This document shows, in pieces, positions 10,196-19,701 of a stretch of DNA of 64,000 nt; the first letter of the stretch is position 1, and the number at the start of each line of letters is the position of its first letter. This DNA comes from an uncultured delta proteobacterium (GTDB lineage Bacteria > Myxococcota > Myxococcia > Myxococcales > 40CM-4-68-19), in assembly GCA_903911145.1 (NCBI GenBank), contig CAIWCD010000001.1:1-64000 (forward strand). Reading direction: 5' to 3'. A program made the translations under genes and the position numbers. Under the pieces are notes generated by a model, which saw only the letters and a program-made list of their open reading frames with translations, was not told the DNA's origin and searched no databases.

Positions 10196-10234
10196 GAGGC
10201 CGCCGCGGGGAGACTCGCGGCGGCCTCTTTTTTT
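10196..10234 (+). terminator. Rho-independent terminator
   Basis: Perfect 12-bp stem GAGGCCGCCGCG / CGCGGCGGCCTC with 8-nt loop, followed by T7 (10228-10234), 26 bp after the lipoprotein stop. Confidence 0.95.
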
Positions 10235-10251
10235 GCCCGGACGCGTGGGTG

Positions 10252-13200
10252 TCACCTCGGGCCGCGATGGAACAACGGGCGTCGCAGGGTGAGCCGGCGT
10301 GAACGGCACATTGCCAGAATCAGAATACCAAGCAGCGCCAGAACCGTCGGCTCGCTGCTCGAGGAACACCCTCCCCCGCCCGGGCGCGCGCTGGTTAACT
10401 GATACTTAATCGTCGCCGGTGTCAGGGTAACGCCATCGATGGTGCCCGTGATCTGATCCGTCCCGCTCCTCACCGAGGTGAGCTGCGAGACGAACGTGCC
10501 CGCAAAGTTCGTCGTCCCGGTCGCCGGCAAGAGCTTGCCCAGCCTGGCCGAAAGAGTGACCTCGCGATCGTGCGCCGCCTCTCCGCAGGTCGTCATTCCA
10601 ATGACCGACACCGTAGCTGCAGCGATCCCATCTGGCGACAGGACCGTCTTATCGAGCTGAAATCCACTATGCGCGGGATCAATCGCCGGGCACGTGAACG
10701 TCACCGTCAGATCGGAAGGGCCAACGGCCACGCCATTGGCGAAGACGCTGACGGGAATTGGATTCGGGCTACACGCGAATGCCGTAAACGACCCGACAAA
10801 GGCGTCGCCAACGCGGGTGAATGTCCCGATTGCCAGCGCTCCCGCGGCACTGTCGAGACTGACCGCGCCGTCGCCACCGAGCGGCTGTCCCGCGGCATCG
10901 CGCGGCACCACCGTGATCTGCACCTGGTCGCGGCTCTCATCGTCGCAGCGCACCACCGTCGTCGCCGACAGCGCGACACTCGTCTTCTCCGGCGAGACCG
11001 GCGCGCAACTCACCGCAATGGTCAACGGCGCCTGAAGCAGAATGCGATTCACCTGCGCCGTTACCTGAATGCTCGTGCCAACGGCAAGACAACTCGTAGC
11101 CGATAGTTCGGCGGTATAGGTGCCGTCGCCCTGATCGACCACCGCCGTCACCTGCGCGGGGCTCGGCGCGCTCATCGCGACGCCGGTTAATCCCGCACCG
11201 ATTGCATTGCCGCACGAATCGCGCGGCGTCAGCGTCAGATGCGCAACTCCGTCGAGGCTTTCAATCGTCGGCGTCGAACTGACAAGCGTGCTCTGCGTGG
11301 CATCGAGCGGGCCAGTCAGAATCGTCAGCGATTGAGTCGCGGCATTCGCCAATGCGGATTGCGAAGCGGTTGTCTGGAACGTCTCGACAACCTGGTCGCA
11401 GACCGTAACCGTCGCACTGCCGTTGCTCGCGAGCGAGCCGCTGATCGACTGGGCAGGCAGGGATCCCTGCAGTTCACCGAGGCTCGTCTGCGTGATCTGC
11501 GCCGCACCGCCAGTGGCGAGCTGAATATTGCCGAATGAATTGGATACGCGATTCCCCGCGCCATCCACGAGTTGAAGATTCAGATCGCGGCATCCGCAGG
11601 TGTAGCTCGTTGAACCCTGCGGCGTGAACACCAGCGCGACGGGCGCTCCCGCCTGCACGACAATCCCGCCTTCGGTTCCGCTGATCGTCGAATCGTTCTG
11701 GCTGGTGGCCGTAACGCTCTGCGTGCCGACGCTGTTGAGCGTCACGGCAAAGACGCCCACTCCCTGCACCAGCGGCGCCGCGATGCCGAGCAGTGCCGCA
11801 CCATCGCTCGAGGAGAGTATGACGTTGCCGGTGAAGCTGGTCGCGACACTCCCGCTCCCATCGAGCGCACGGATGGTCACTGACGACGCGCTTCCCGCGG
11901 CAATCGGGCTGGGGATCCCGCTGACCGACAACCGAACCGCCGTCCCCGAGAGCACCGCTTCGTGGAATGTAATCGTATTCGTCGGCGCGCTTCCGAATGG
12001 TGCAGTGGCCGTATACGTCGTCGCCCCGTCGTTGCTACCGAGTGTCGCAAAGGCCTGCGCAAACCCCTGCGAATCGGTCGGCACGCTGCTCGGCGCAATG
12101 CTTCCGCTCTCTGCCGCGAAGGCGATCGCCTTTCCCGCGACCGGATTGGCATAGGCATCGGTAACCTGAACGCGCAGGGGCTGAACCAGCGTGCTGTTCG
12201 CGGCCCCGCTCTGGCCGCTTCCGGATACCAGCGCGATATGCGACGCCGTCGCGGCCGTCACAACCACCAGCGCACTCGACGAGGCCAGCACGTTGTTCGG
12301 ATCGGACAGAGCGATCGCCTGCGTCCCGGCGCTCTTGAGCACGACATTAAATATGCCCGCGCCGTTGCTTAATGTCGGGCTGGATGGAAACGATGCAGCG
12401 CCATCGGTCGACGAGAACGCAACGGGCCCGCTGAATGAAGTCACCTTGTTGCCGCTGCCATCATAAGCGGTCGCGTTGACCACGAACTGGGTGCCGGCAG
12501 CAATCGACGCCGGCGCACCCGAAAGCACGAGGCGAGTCCCGCTGCCAGCCGCACCCGTCTCGCTATAGGTTAATGGCGAATTGGTTAATCCAGCGACTGC
12601 GGCATTAAACGAGTTGGCGCCGACCACCGGGGCCAGCGATGCAAGCGCCTGCACCTGCCCGTTGGCATCGCTCGTCACCACCGACGGATTGACGCTCGCG
12701 CCCGCGGTGAGTGCGGAGAAACTGACCGAGACGCCCTGCACCGGATTCCCGCTGGCGTCGCTGATGCTCGCCAGGAGCGGCTTTGCGAGCACGCTACCCG
12801 CCACCCCGCTCTGCCCGCTGCCACTGACGGCCGCGCTCGTCACGTAACTGATCCTCGCCGCCACGCCAGCATTTGCCGTCTCGGGATAGTTCACCGTGTT
12901 CGAGGCGAAGGCGGCAGTGGCAGTAAACTGCTGCATACCCGCAACGGTCCCGAGCGTCGCCGTTGTCTGCGCGAGACCTGAACCGTCGCTGGTCACGCTG
13001 CTTGGCGAGACGGATGCCGATCCGCTATTTGCTGGAGCAACAAACGTGACGCTCTGATTGGCGACGCGATTGCCATATTGATCGGTCGTCGTCACGACCA
13101 GGGGCGCGCCCAATGCAGTCCCGGCGGTTCCATTCTGGTTCGCGCCGGAGACATAGACGAGTTTGGCCGCCGCACCTGATTGGGCGGTGACCTGCAATGC

Positions 13201-16200
13201 AACCGGCGAGCCCGACAGACCTGTGCTGGTCGCCGTAAAGGTATATGCGCCGCCAATCGTCCCGACGGTGGCGAAGGCCTGCGCGAGGCCTGTCGCTGAA
13301 CTGGTCACAGTAACCGGGGCGGCAATGGAACCGCCGCCAGTAACTGCGGCAAACGTAACGCTGGTTCCGCCGACGGGATTGCCCGATGAGTCAACCACCT
13401 GAATGACCAGAGGCGCGGCGGCCGCTGTGCCGACCGTTGCCGTCTGGCCGCTTCCCGAGGCGAGCAGCAATTGTGCGGCGGCGCTGCTGGCGACGCTCGT
13501 GCTCTCGCTTCCCGCAATGGTGCTGAATGAAGCATCGGTCGCGGTCACGGTCCGCAGTCCGGCGGTGCGAAGCGTAATCGGAAAGATCCCGGTGCCGTTG
13601 GTCAGCGCGCTCGACGAAGGCAGTGCCGCGCGAGTATCAGTCGAGGTGAAGTTAATCGGCCCGGTGTAATCGGTCGCAACATTCCCATACCGATCAACCG
13701 CGGTCACTGTGACGTTGCTCGTGCTGCCGGCAGTCATCGGAGAAGGCAAGCCGGTAACGGTCAACTGCGCGGCGGGGCCGGCGGTGCCCGTGGCCGATAT
13801 CGCGACGGGCGAACCGGTCAACCCGCTCGAAGACGCGGAGAAGGTATTGGAACCTGCAACCGTCGCGAGAGTTGCGACCGAACGCGCCTGCCCGCTTGCG
13901 TCGCTCGTCACAATGGCCGGGTTCGCACTTCCGCTCGACGGACTCGCAGAAAAGAGAACCGAAGCGCCCTGCACCGGATTGGAATAGGCATCGCTGACGA
14001 GGACGACCAATGGATTGGCCAGCGCGCTCCCAACCGCGCCCGTCTGGCCGCTGCCGCTGACATAAGAGAGCTGCGTGGCAGCCCCTGCGATCGCAGTTGC
14101 GGAATAGGTCACCACGTTGCTGGCAAACCCCGCCGTCACCTTGAATTGCTCTGCGCCCGCGGTCGTCCCCAGCGTCCCGACCGAGGATGCGAATCCAGCG
14201 CCATCGCTCGTCACACTCGAAGGAGAGACCGATCCGGTGCCCGCGGCGCTCGGCGCAAACGTGACGTTCTGATTCGGGACGCCATTGCCATATTGATCGG
14301 TCGTGCTGACGATAAACGCAGCGGACAGTGGCGCGCCAACGGTGCCGCGCTGGTTCGAGCCCGAGATATAGACAAGCTTTGCAGCAGAACCCGCCTGCGC
14401 GTTGGCCTGCATCACAACCGGCGAGCCCACCAGGCCGGCGCTGCTCGCAGTAAATGAATAGACACCGACGATTGTTCCGACAGCGACGGTATCCTGCGCG
14501 AGGCCAGCAGCATTGGTCGATACCGTCGCGGGCTGCCCAACCGATCCGCCGGTGGTCGCAGCGGCGAACGTGACGTTGGTTCCGGAGACGGGATTTCCCG
14601 CCGCGTCGACGACGGCGACCACCATGGGCGCGGTCGCCGCGCTCGCGACCGCCGGGGTCTGGCCTGAACCCGAAACGAGCACGATCTGCGCTGCGTTTCC
14701 ATTCACAACAGTCGTGCTGATATTGCCGCTCGGTCCGGGATAGGAAACGTCGGAGACGTAGACCGTGCGCGATCCGGCGGTGCGCAGCGTGACGGGAAAC
14801 GCCCCGACTCCATTGGTGAGCGCGCTCGCGCCGGGCAAGGTTGCACGCGGATCGGTCGAACTGAATTGAACCGGGCCGGTGTATCCGGTGGTCGCGTTGC
14901 CATACCGATCAAACGCCGAGACCGTAATGGTGCTGGTCGTTCCCGACACCAGCGTCGGCGAAGGAAGTCCCGTCACGGTAAGCAGGGTCGTCTGCCCCGC
15001 AAGCGACGTCGCCGGGATATTCAGTGAATATCCATTCATCGCGCTCGAGGTGACTGTGAAGTTCGACGAACCCGCGACGGTGCTCACCGTGCCGTAGGAG
15101 CTCACGAGTCCCGTCGCCGCTGTCGAAATGGAATTGGGGGCCGCACTCGCTCCGGCGTGCGTGGAAGCAATGCTCAGCGGTGTATTTGGCGCAGCATTTC
15201 CATAGGCATCGAACGCTGCAATCACGAATGGATTCGGCAAGGCCGCTCCGGCCGCTGCGCTCTGCCCGCCTCCAGAGATCAGCGCGAGCGAAGACGGCGC
15301 GCCCGCCGCAATCTGCACGGTCACCTGCGAATAGAGCTGCGGTGTCACGGTATCCTGCGCGACGACATACTGACTTCCCGCGGTCTTCAATGTCACTGCG
15401 AACTGGCCGACGCCGTTGGTCAGCTTCGCGTCGCCCCCCAGAACGGCCTGTCCATCGCCGGAACGCAGATGGACTGTGCCGGAATATGAGCCCGCTACGA
15501 ATCCAAATGCGTCGAGAGCCGTAACGGTGAGCGTCTGGGCCGTGCCAGCAGCCGCCGAGACGACCCCGGAGAGCGCGAACTGCCGCGCCGCGAGATTGGA
15601 GACGCAGCCGGAGCCGGAAGTGGAATACGGGATATCCGCGACATAGTAGGTCGCAGGCGTGGTTGCGGGGCTGACCGTGACATTCCCGTTGATCAGGTCG
15701 CCGGTCCCACCTGGATTGTTGACGACGGTCGGTCCCGTCGTCGTGCCCCAATAGTTGTTGGTCGCATCGACGGTGTGAGCGGAGGCGTTATTAAAACCCG
15801 CACTGGCATTGAAGCAGATGCGATTGTTGTTCACCAGGCCGTTCGCGCCATTGAGCTGGATTCCATATTGCGAGTTGCCGTGGACCAGCGAGTTGTAGAT
15901 CTGAGCATTGTTGCCATTCACGACAATTCCGTTCTGTCGATAGTCGGCAGTGACGTTGCTCAGATAGAGACCGTCTCCATTGATGTTGATCCCATTTCCG
16001 ATCCCCCCGGACGACGGGCCGCTCACGTCGACATTCTGGATCGTACCGAGTGTCAGACTGCCGGTGATTCCACCCTGCGTTCCCCCGCTGAAGTCATTTG
16101 CCGGCAAGCCGACCGGAGCGCCGTCGATGAGAATGTTGGAATTCGGATTTCCAAACGAGATTGGCTGCAGACTTCCGCTGGTGCTCACACCCGACATCGT

Positions 16201-19200
16201 CAACCCTCCCGTATAGCTCTGGAAGAAGAGGCCCGGGCCGTTGCCGTTCTTCATCGTCACATTGGAAACCGTGGCGTTGCTCATGTATGCCAATTCAAGA
16301 CCGGCGCTGTTGAAGTTGTCGAATGTGGAATTGCTGATCGAGCCCACCGGCGAGAAGCCGCTCATGGCGACAAATGCACCATAGTTGTGTCCGTTGCCGT
16401 TGACGTTGTTGAGCGTCAACTGGGTGCAGTACTGGCAGAGGATCGCATACCCCTGCCGATAGTTCGCCGCGCCCGAGGGCAGCGATAGATTCATATTCGA
16501 GAGAGAGACTGCCCAGGCATTGTTCAAATACACGCCCGTCGTGTTCCCCGAGAAGATGAGCCCTGCGGTTGCATTGTCGATCGTGAGTCCGGAGGAGCCG
16601 CTCTGCAACGTGAGTGCAATCACGCTGCCCGTGAGATCAATTCCGGAGACGACCATTGCGGACGCGGCCCCGAACACAAGCCCGCTGGTTCCATTCCTGG
16701 CCGAGCCGCCGCTGACCGTATATCCGAGCCCGTTCGCGAGGAAGAGACCGGCAGTGAGGCAGTTGTCGGCAGTGATATTCGTCAGCGTGTCATTCGCGAG
16801 TCCGCTCTGTCCGCTGATGGAGACTCCGTAGGAGCGATTGGACGCGTTGATGTTCCTCAGCGTCGAGCCGACGAGATTGCCCTGAACGCCGTATCCGTTC
16901 GGACTGCTCGCAGATAGATCCAGGTCGGCAATCACCAGTCCGCTGTTGGTTCCATTGAGATAGATTCCTGTCCCGTCGCCCGCAAACGTGTCGCCAAGAC
17001 TGTTTCCGTTCGCGTCTTTTCCATCGAACGTCCAGTTGGTCACCGTATTGATATTGACGCCGGCCGCCGAGTTGGAAACATCGAGATGATCGATGCTCGG
17101 GCCGGAATTGGTGTTGTAGAGCAGGAGTCCGTAGGTGGTGTTGTTGCTCAGCGTGACATGGGAGAGCGCTCCGCCGGTTGTGGCGGCGAGATAGATTCCC
17201 GTCCTGCCGTGAGTCGCGGAGGAGTTTGTCACTGTCGGGTTGGCGCCGGTCAACTGCATGCCGGTGTTCTTCTGCGTCACCACGACGTTGTTAACCACGA
17301 TATTCGAAGCTGAGAGGAGCAGCCCATTATCGCCGTTGTAGAGTCCCGTCCCTGTGAGGGTCAGGTTGGAAATCGAGACCCCTGACGAGTAGTTGGCGTA
17401 GATACCCGTGGCGGTGCCCGTAAAGTTGTTCGGCGTCGCGTGGTCGTCATAGGTGACCGCGGTCATTGTATTGAAGTAGATGGCGGTATTCGTATTGGTG
17501 AAATCGTTGCCCGTGGCCGTGCCGCCATACGAGTTGTAGAACAGGATTGCAGTCCCGTTATTCTGCAGCGTATTTCCAGAGGCGATCGCCCCTCCGCCCT
17601 GCGGGCTGTTCAATAGGTAGAGAGCGTCGTTCACGTTGTTATTCGCGACGCAGTTGCTGACGACGTTGAAGCCACCCGCCAGTTGGATGCCATATCCGCG
17701 ACTGTTGGCCGTTACATGATCGATCGTCGTGTAGTCGCCGTTGATGACGACGCCGTAGTTGTTGGAGTTGTTATAGGTGGCCAGCGTGCCGCTGACGTTG
17801 ACGCCCCGAATGGTCAGATGCTCGTTTGTGTTTCCACTGATCCCCGCATAGAGGTTCGAACCAAAGAGATTGCCGCTCCCGTGCGCGGTCGTAGCGTCGA
17901 ACGTCAAGTTGGTCGTACTGGAGATCGACATCGCAGTGATTGCACCGCGGAAGTCATTGTTGGTGATTGTAACGTTCGCGTTGGAGGGGTCGCTCGCGCT
18001 GTTGATCTGCAGAGCAGTTGCGCCGCCACCAAGGACGTTGTTGTCGATCACGTCATTGACCGCGGTCCCCACCTGGAGCGCAATGCCAGCGGGCGGCACC
18101 GCCAGAGTCACATTCTCAATGGTGCTGTTCGGACCTATCACCCAGATACCGTTGTAATGCCCTCCGGCAGTCGAGGTGATGGTGTTGACTGCGATGCCCG
18201 AACCGGAGACAGCAATGAGAAAATTGGACGTATTGTTGTACGAAGGATTGTTCCCGTTCAGGTTCCAGTTGGAGATGGTCAGATTGGTCGCATTGGAGGC
18301 CCCGAGCTCCGCATAGGAACTGTTCTGGACCAGGTTGCTCCCGGCGAGGTTATCAAGCGTAACGCCGGTCGTCGTGTTCAGGTTCACGCCGATATTGTTT
18401 CCCTGTGCGGTGTTGCCGGTGAACGTCAGCGCGCTCCCGATGGTGTTGAGAGTGAATCCGTTGTTCGATGCAGTCACCGTTGAGTTGGTGACGCTGGTCG
18501 AGGTCGAGTTCGTCACAAAGACGCCCGCCTGGGTGCAGTTGGATGCGGTGACGTTGTTGATGACGGTATTGCCGCCACCACCAGCGCTGATTGCGACGCC
18601 GTAATAGCCGCGCCCTTGCGAACTGGAGTTGGTCACCGAAACACCGGTCCCGGAGACGTTAATGCCGTAATTGACGCCACTGTTGTAGCCGGGGTTCGGC
18701 CCAACGTCGGTGACTTTGGTCAACGTGACATTGGTGAGATTGGTTCCATAAACCCCCTGATACGGATTGCTGAAGGTCAACCCGCTGGCGTCAAGTGTCG
18801 TCGAGGCAGTCGAGGAGCCGACGGTATTGAGCTGCATGCCGATCACTGCATTCGCGAGCGTGGTGGTCGACGTCGCGAGCGCGCCGGTGAACGAGAGGAG
18901 ATAGAGACCAATCGCGCCGCCGGTCAGCGTGTTCCCTGTCAGCGTCGCGCCAACGCCGCTCAGCTCGAGATTGACGGTCGACCCATTGGTCGCCGTCACA
19001 TTCGTAATCACCTGCGCGTCGCAGGCCGAATAGATTCCCGTCACGCGATTCTTTGCGCTCACATTGATGATCGAGCAATTCTGCGAAAGGCCCGCGGAGT
19101 CCTCGGCGATCTGGATTCCGGTCCCCGACACGGCGCCGTTCGAGTCGACCGTGAGATTCTGGATGGTGATGTTCTTCTGGTTCTTTGCGTAGACGGCCGT

Positions 19201-19467
19201 GTAGTTGTGACCTGAATCGGTCATCAGGATCTTATAGCCGCCTCCGTCGAGCGTAATTCCGCTCGCGCCGAGCGTAAGCGCGGGAGTTCCGGCATATCCC
19301 GTACAATCGAGGTCAGAGGTCAGCGTTGTATTGACGGTCAGGACTGCGCCGCATGCTGGATTCGCGGCCAGGGACGCTGGAGACAGGAGCAGGACGACCA
19401 GCATTGAAAATGCCGGGAGCGCCCAACGCCACGATGCCGGAGAGCAGACCGATCTGGAATTGAACAT
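10252..19467 (-). CDS. Giant secreted protein A: signal peptide, right-handed beta-helix region, tandem bacterial Ig-like domains, MYXO-CTERM/JDVT-CTERM-like tail
   Basis: ATG at 19467 (MFNSRSVCSPASWRW...) gives a better signal peptide than the longer ORF. N-terminal ANPACGAVLTVNTTLTSDLDCTGYAG, many G-[IV]-x-[IV]-x-x-N/S-T parallel beta-helix-type repeats, repeated 'LVSGSGQT..DAxGNPVxGxxVxF' Ig-like modules, C-terminus GGGCSSSSEPTVLALLGILILAMCRSRR. Confidence 0.85.
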   Translation of the reverse strand: MFNSRSVCSPASWRWALPAFSMLVVLLLSPASLAANPACGAVLTVNTTLTSDLDCTGYAGTPALTLGASGITLDGGGYKILMTDSGHNYTAVYAKNQKNITIQNLTVDSNGAVSGTGIQIAEDSAGLSQNCSIINVSAKNRVTGIYSACDAQVITNVTATNGSTVNLELSGVGATLTGNTLTGGAIGLYLLSFTGALATSTTTLANAVIGMQLNTVGSSTASTTLDASGLTFSNPYQGVYGTNLTNVTLTKVTDVGPNPGYNSGVNYGINVSGTGVSVTNSSSQGRGYYGVAISAGGGGNTVINNVTASNCTQAGVFVTNSTSTSVTNSTVTASNNGFTLNTIGSALTFTGNTAQGNNIGVNLNTTTGVTLDNLAGSNLVQNSSYAELGASNATNLTISNWNLNGNNPSYNNTSNFLIAVSGSGIAVNTITSTAGGHYNGIWVIGPNSTIENVTLAVPPAGIALQVGTAVNDVIDNNVLGGGATALQINSASDPSNANVTITNNDFRGAITAMSISSTTNLTFDATTAHGSGNLFGSNLYAGISGNTNEHLTIRGVNVSGTLATYNNSNNYGVVINGDYTTIDHVTANSRGYGIQLAGGFNVVSNCVANNNVNDALYLLNSPQGGGAIASGNTLQNNGTAILFYNSYGGTATGNDFTNTNTAIYFNTMTAVTYDDHATPNNFTGTATGIYANYSSGVSISNLTLTGTGLYNGDNGLLLSASNIVVNNVVVTQKNTGMQLTGANPTVTNSSATHGRTGIYLAATTGGALSHVTLSNNTTYGLLLYNTNSGPSIDHLDVSNSAAGVNINTVTNWTFDGKDANGNSLGDTFAGDGTGIYLNGTNSGLVIADLDLSASSPNGYGVQGNLVGSTLRNINASNRSYGVSISGQSGLANDTLTNITADNCLTAGLFLANGLGYTVSGGSARNGTSGLVFGAASAMVVSGIDLTGSVIALTLQSGSSGLTIDNATAGLIFSGNTTGVYLNNAWAVSLSNMNLSLPSGAANYRQGYAILCQYCTQLTLNNVNGNGHNYGAFVAMSGFSPVGSISNSTFDNFNSAGLELAYMSNATVSNVTMKNGNGPGLFFQSYTGGLTMSGVSTSGSLQPISFGNPNSNILIDGAPVGLPANDFSGGTQGGITGSLTLGTIQNVDVSGPSSGGIGNGININGDGLYLSNVTADYRQNGIVVNGNNAQIYNSLVHGNSQYGIQLNGANGLVNNNRICFNASAGFNNASAHTVDATNNYWGTTTGPTVVNNPGGTGDLINGNVTVSPATTPATYYVADIPYSTSGSGCVSNLAARQFALSGVVSAAAGTAQTLTVTALDAFGFVAGSYSGTVHLRSGDGQAVLGGDAKLTNGVGQFAVTLKTAGSQYVVAQDTVTPQLYSQVTVQIAAGAPSSLALISGGGQSAAAGAALPNPFVIAAFDAYGNAAPNTPLSIASTHAGASAAPNSISTAATGLVSSYGTVSTVAGSSNFTVTSSAMNGYSLNIPATSLAGQTTLLTVTGLPSPTLVSGTTSTITVSAFDRYGNATTGYTGPVQFSSTDPRATLPGASALTNGVGAFPVTLRTAGSRTVYVSDVSYPGPSGNISTTVVNGNAAQIVLVSGSGQTPAVASAATAPMVVAVVDAAGNPVSGTNVTFAAATTGGSVGQPATVSTNAAGLAQDTVAVGTIVGVYSFTASSAGLVGSPVVMQANAQAGSAAKLVYISGSNQRGTVGAPLSAAFIVSTTDQYGNGVPNQNVTFAPSAAGTGSVSPSSVTSDGAGFASSVGTLGTTAGAEQFKVTAGFASNVVTYSATAIAGAATQLSYVSGSGQTGAVGSALANPLVVLVSDAYSNPVQGASVLFSASPSSGSANPAIVTSDASGQARSVATLATVAGSNTFSASSSGLTGSPVAISATGTAGPAAQLTVTGLPSPMTAGSTSNVTVTAVDRYGNVATDYTGPINFTSTDTRAALPSSSALTNGTGIFPITLRTAGLRTVTATDASFSTIAGSESTSVASSAAAQLLLASGSGQTATVGTAAAAPLVIQVVDSSGNPVGGTSVTFAAVTGGGSIAAPVTVTSSATGLAQAFATVGTIGGAYTFTATSTGLSGSPVALQVTAQSGAAAKLVYVSGANQNGTAGTALGAPLVVTTTDQYGNRVANQSVTFVAPANSGSASVSPSSVTSDGSGLAQTTATLGTVAGMQQFTATAAFASNTVNYPETANAGVAARISYVTSAAVSGSGQSGVAGSVLAKPLLASISDASGNPVQGVSVSFSALTAGASVNPSVVTSDANGQVQALASLAPVVGANSFNAAVAGLTNSPLTYSETGAAGSGTRLVLSGAPASIAAGTQFVVNATAYDGSGNKVTSFSGPVAFSSTDGAASFPSSPTLSNGAGIFNVVLKSAGTQAIALSDPNNVLASSSALVVVTAATASHIALVSGSGQSGAANSTLVQPLRVQVTDAYANPVAGKAIAFAAESGSIAPSSVPTDSQGFAQAFATLGSNDGATTYTATAPFGSAPTNTITFHEAVLSGTAVRLSVSGIPSPIAAGSASSVTIRALDGSGSVATSFTGNVILSSSDGAALLGIAAPLVQGVGVFAVTLNSVGTQSVTATSQNDSTISGTEGGIVVQAGAPVALVFTPQGSTSYTCGCRDLNLQLVDGAGNRVSNSFGNIQLATGGAAQITQTSLGELQGSLPAQSISGSLASNGSATVTVCDQVVETFQTTASQSALANAATQSLTILTGPLDATQSTLVSSTPTIESLDGVAHLTLTPRDSCGNAIGAGLTGVAMSAPSPAQVTAVVDQGDGTYTAELSATSCLAVGTSIQVTAQVNRILLQAPLTIAVSCAPVSPEKTSVALSATTVVRCDDESRDQVQITVVPRDAAGQPLGGDGAVSLDSAAGALAIGTFTRVGDAFVGSFTAFACSPNPIPVSVFANGVAVGPSDLTVTFTCPAIDPAHSGFQLDKTVLSPDGIAAATVSVIGMTTCGEAAHDREVTLSARLGKLLPATGTTNFAGTFVSQLTSVRSGTDQITGTIDGVTLTPATIKYQLTSARPGGGGCSSSSEPTVLALLGILILAMCRSRRLTLRRPLFHRGPR
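12510..14990 (-). repeat. Intragenic tandem duplication of a multi-domain Ig-like block within giant protein A (two copies of about 1.2 kb)
   Basis: Block order LTVTGLPSP.. / LVSGSGQT.. / KLVYxSGxNQ.. / xYVSGSGQ.. occurs twice in giant A, once in paralogue B. Boundaries are approximate. Confidence 0.7.
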
Positions 19468-19701
19468 GACCGCCCTATATTCGGACGCGATGGATGCGGG
19501 CGTCCGCGAGTAATTCAGGCGGAAAGTTAATGGCTGCGCGTCAGGGAATCGCAACAAAAATGACAGGGCCGCCAACCGCGCGGGAACAACGCATTTGGCG
19601 CGACTCCGGCGAATCGCGGCGGATGCGTCGCTTCGGCTCTTCGATTCCGCGGAATGCAGCCGGGCCCCGAGGCGCAGCAGCGGCGCCCGGCTGGGTGACC
19701 A

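Noticed and set aside
15775-19215. Several plus-strand ORFs across the giant-A beta-helix region (e.g. 15775-16488, 17683-18483)
   Set aside because: Shadow ORFs of a repetitive coding region; equivalent ones occur over giant B, as expected from paralogy.
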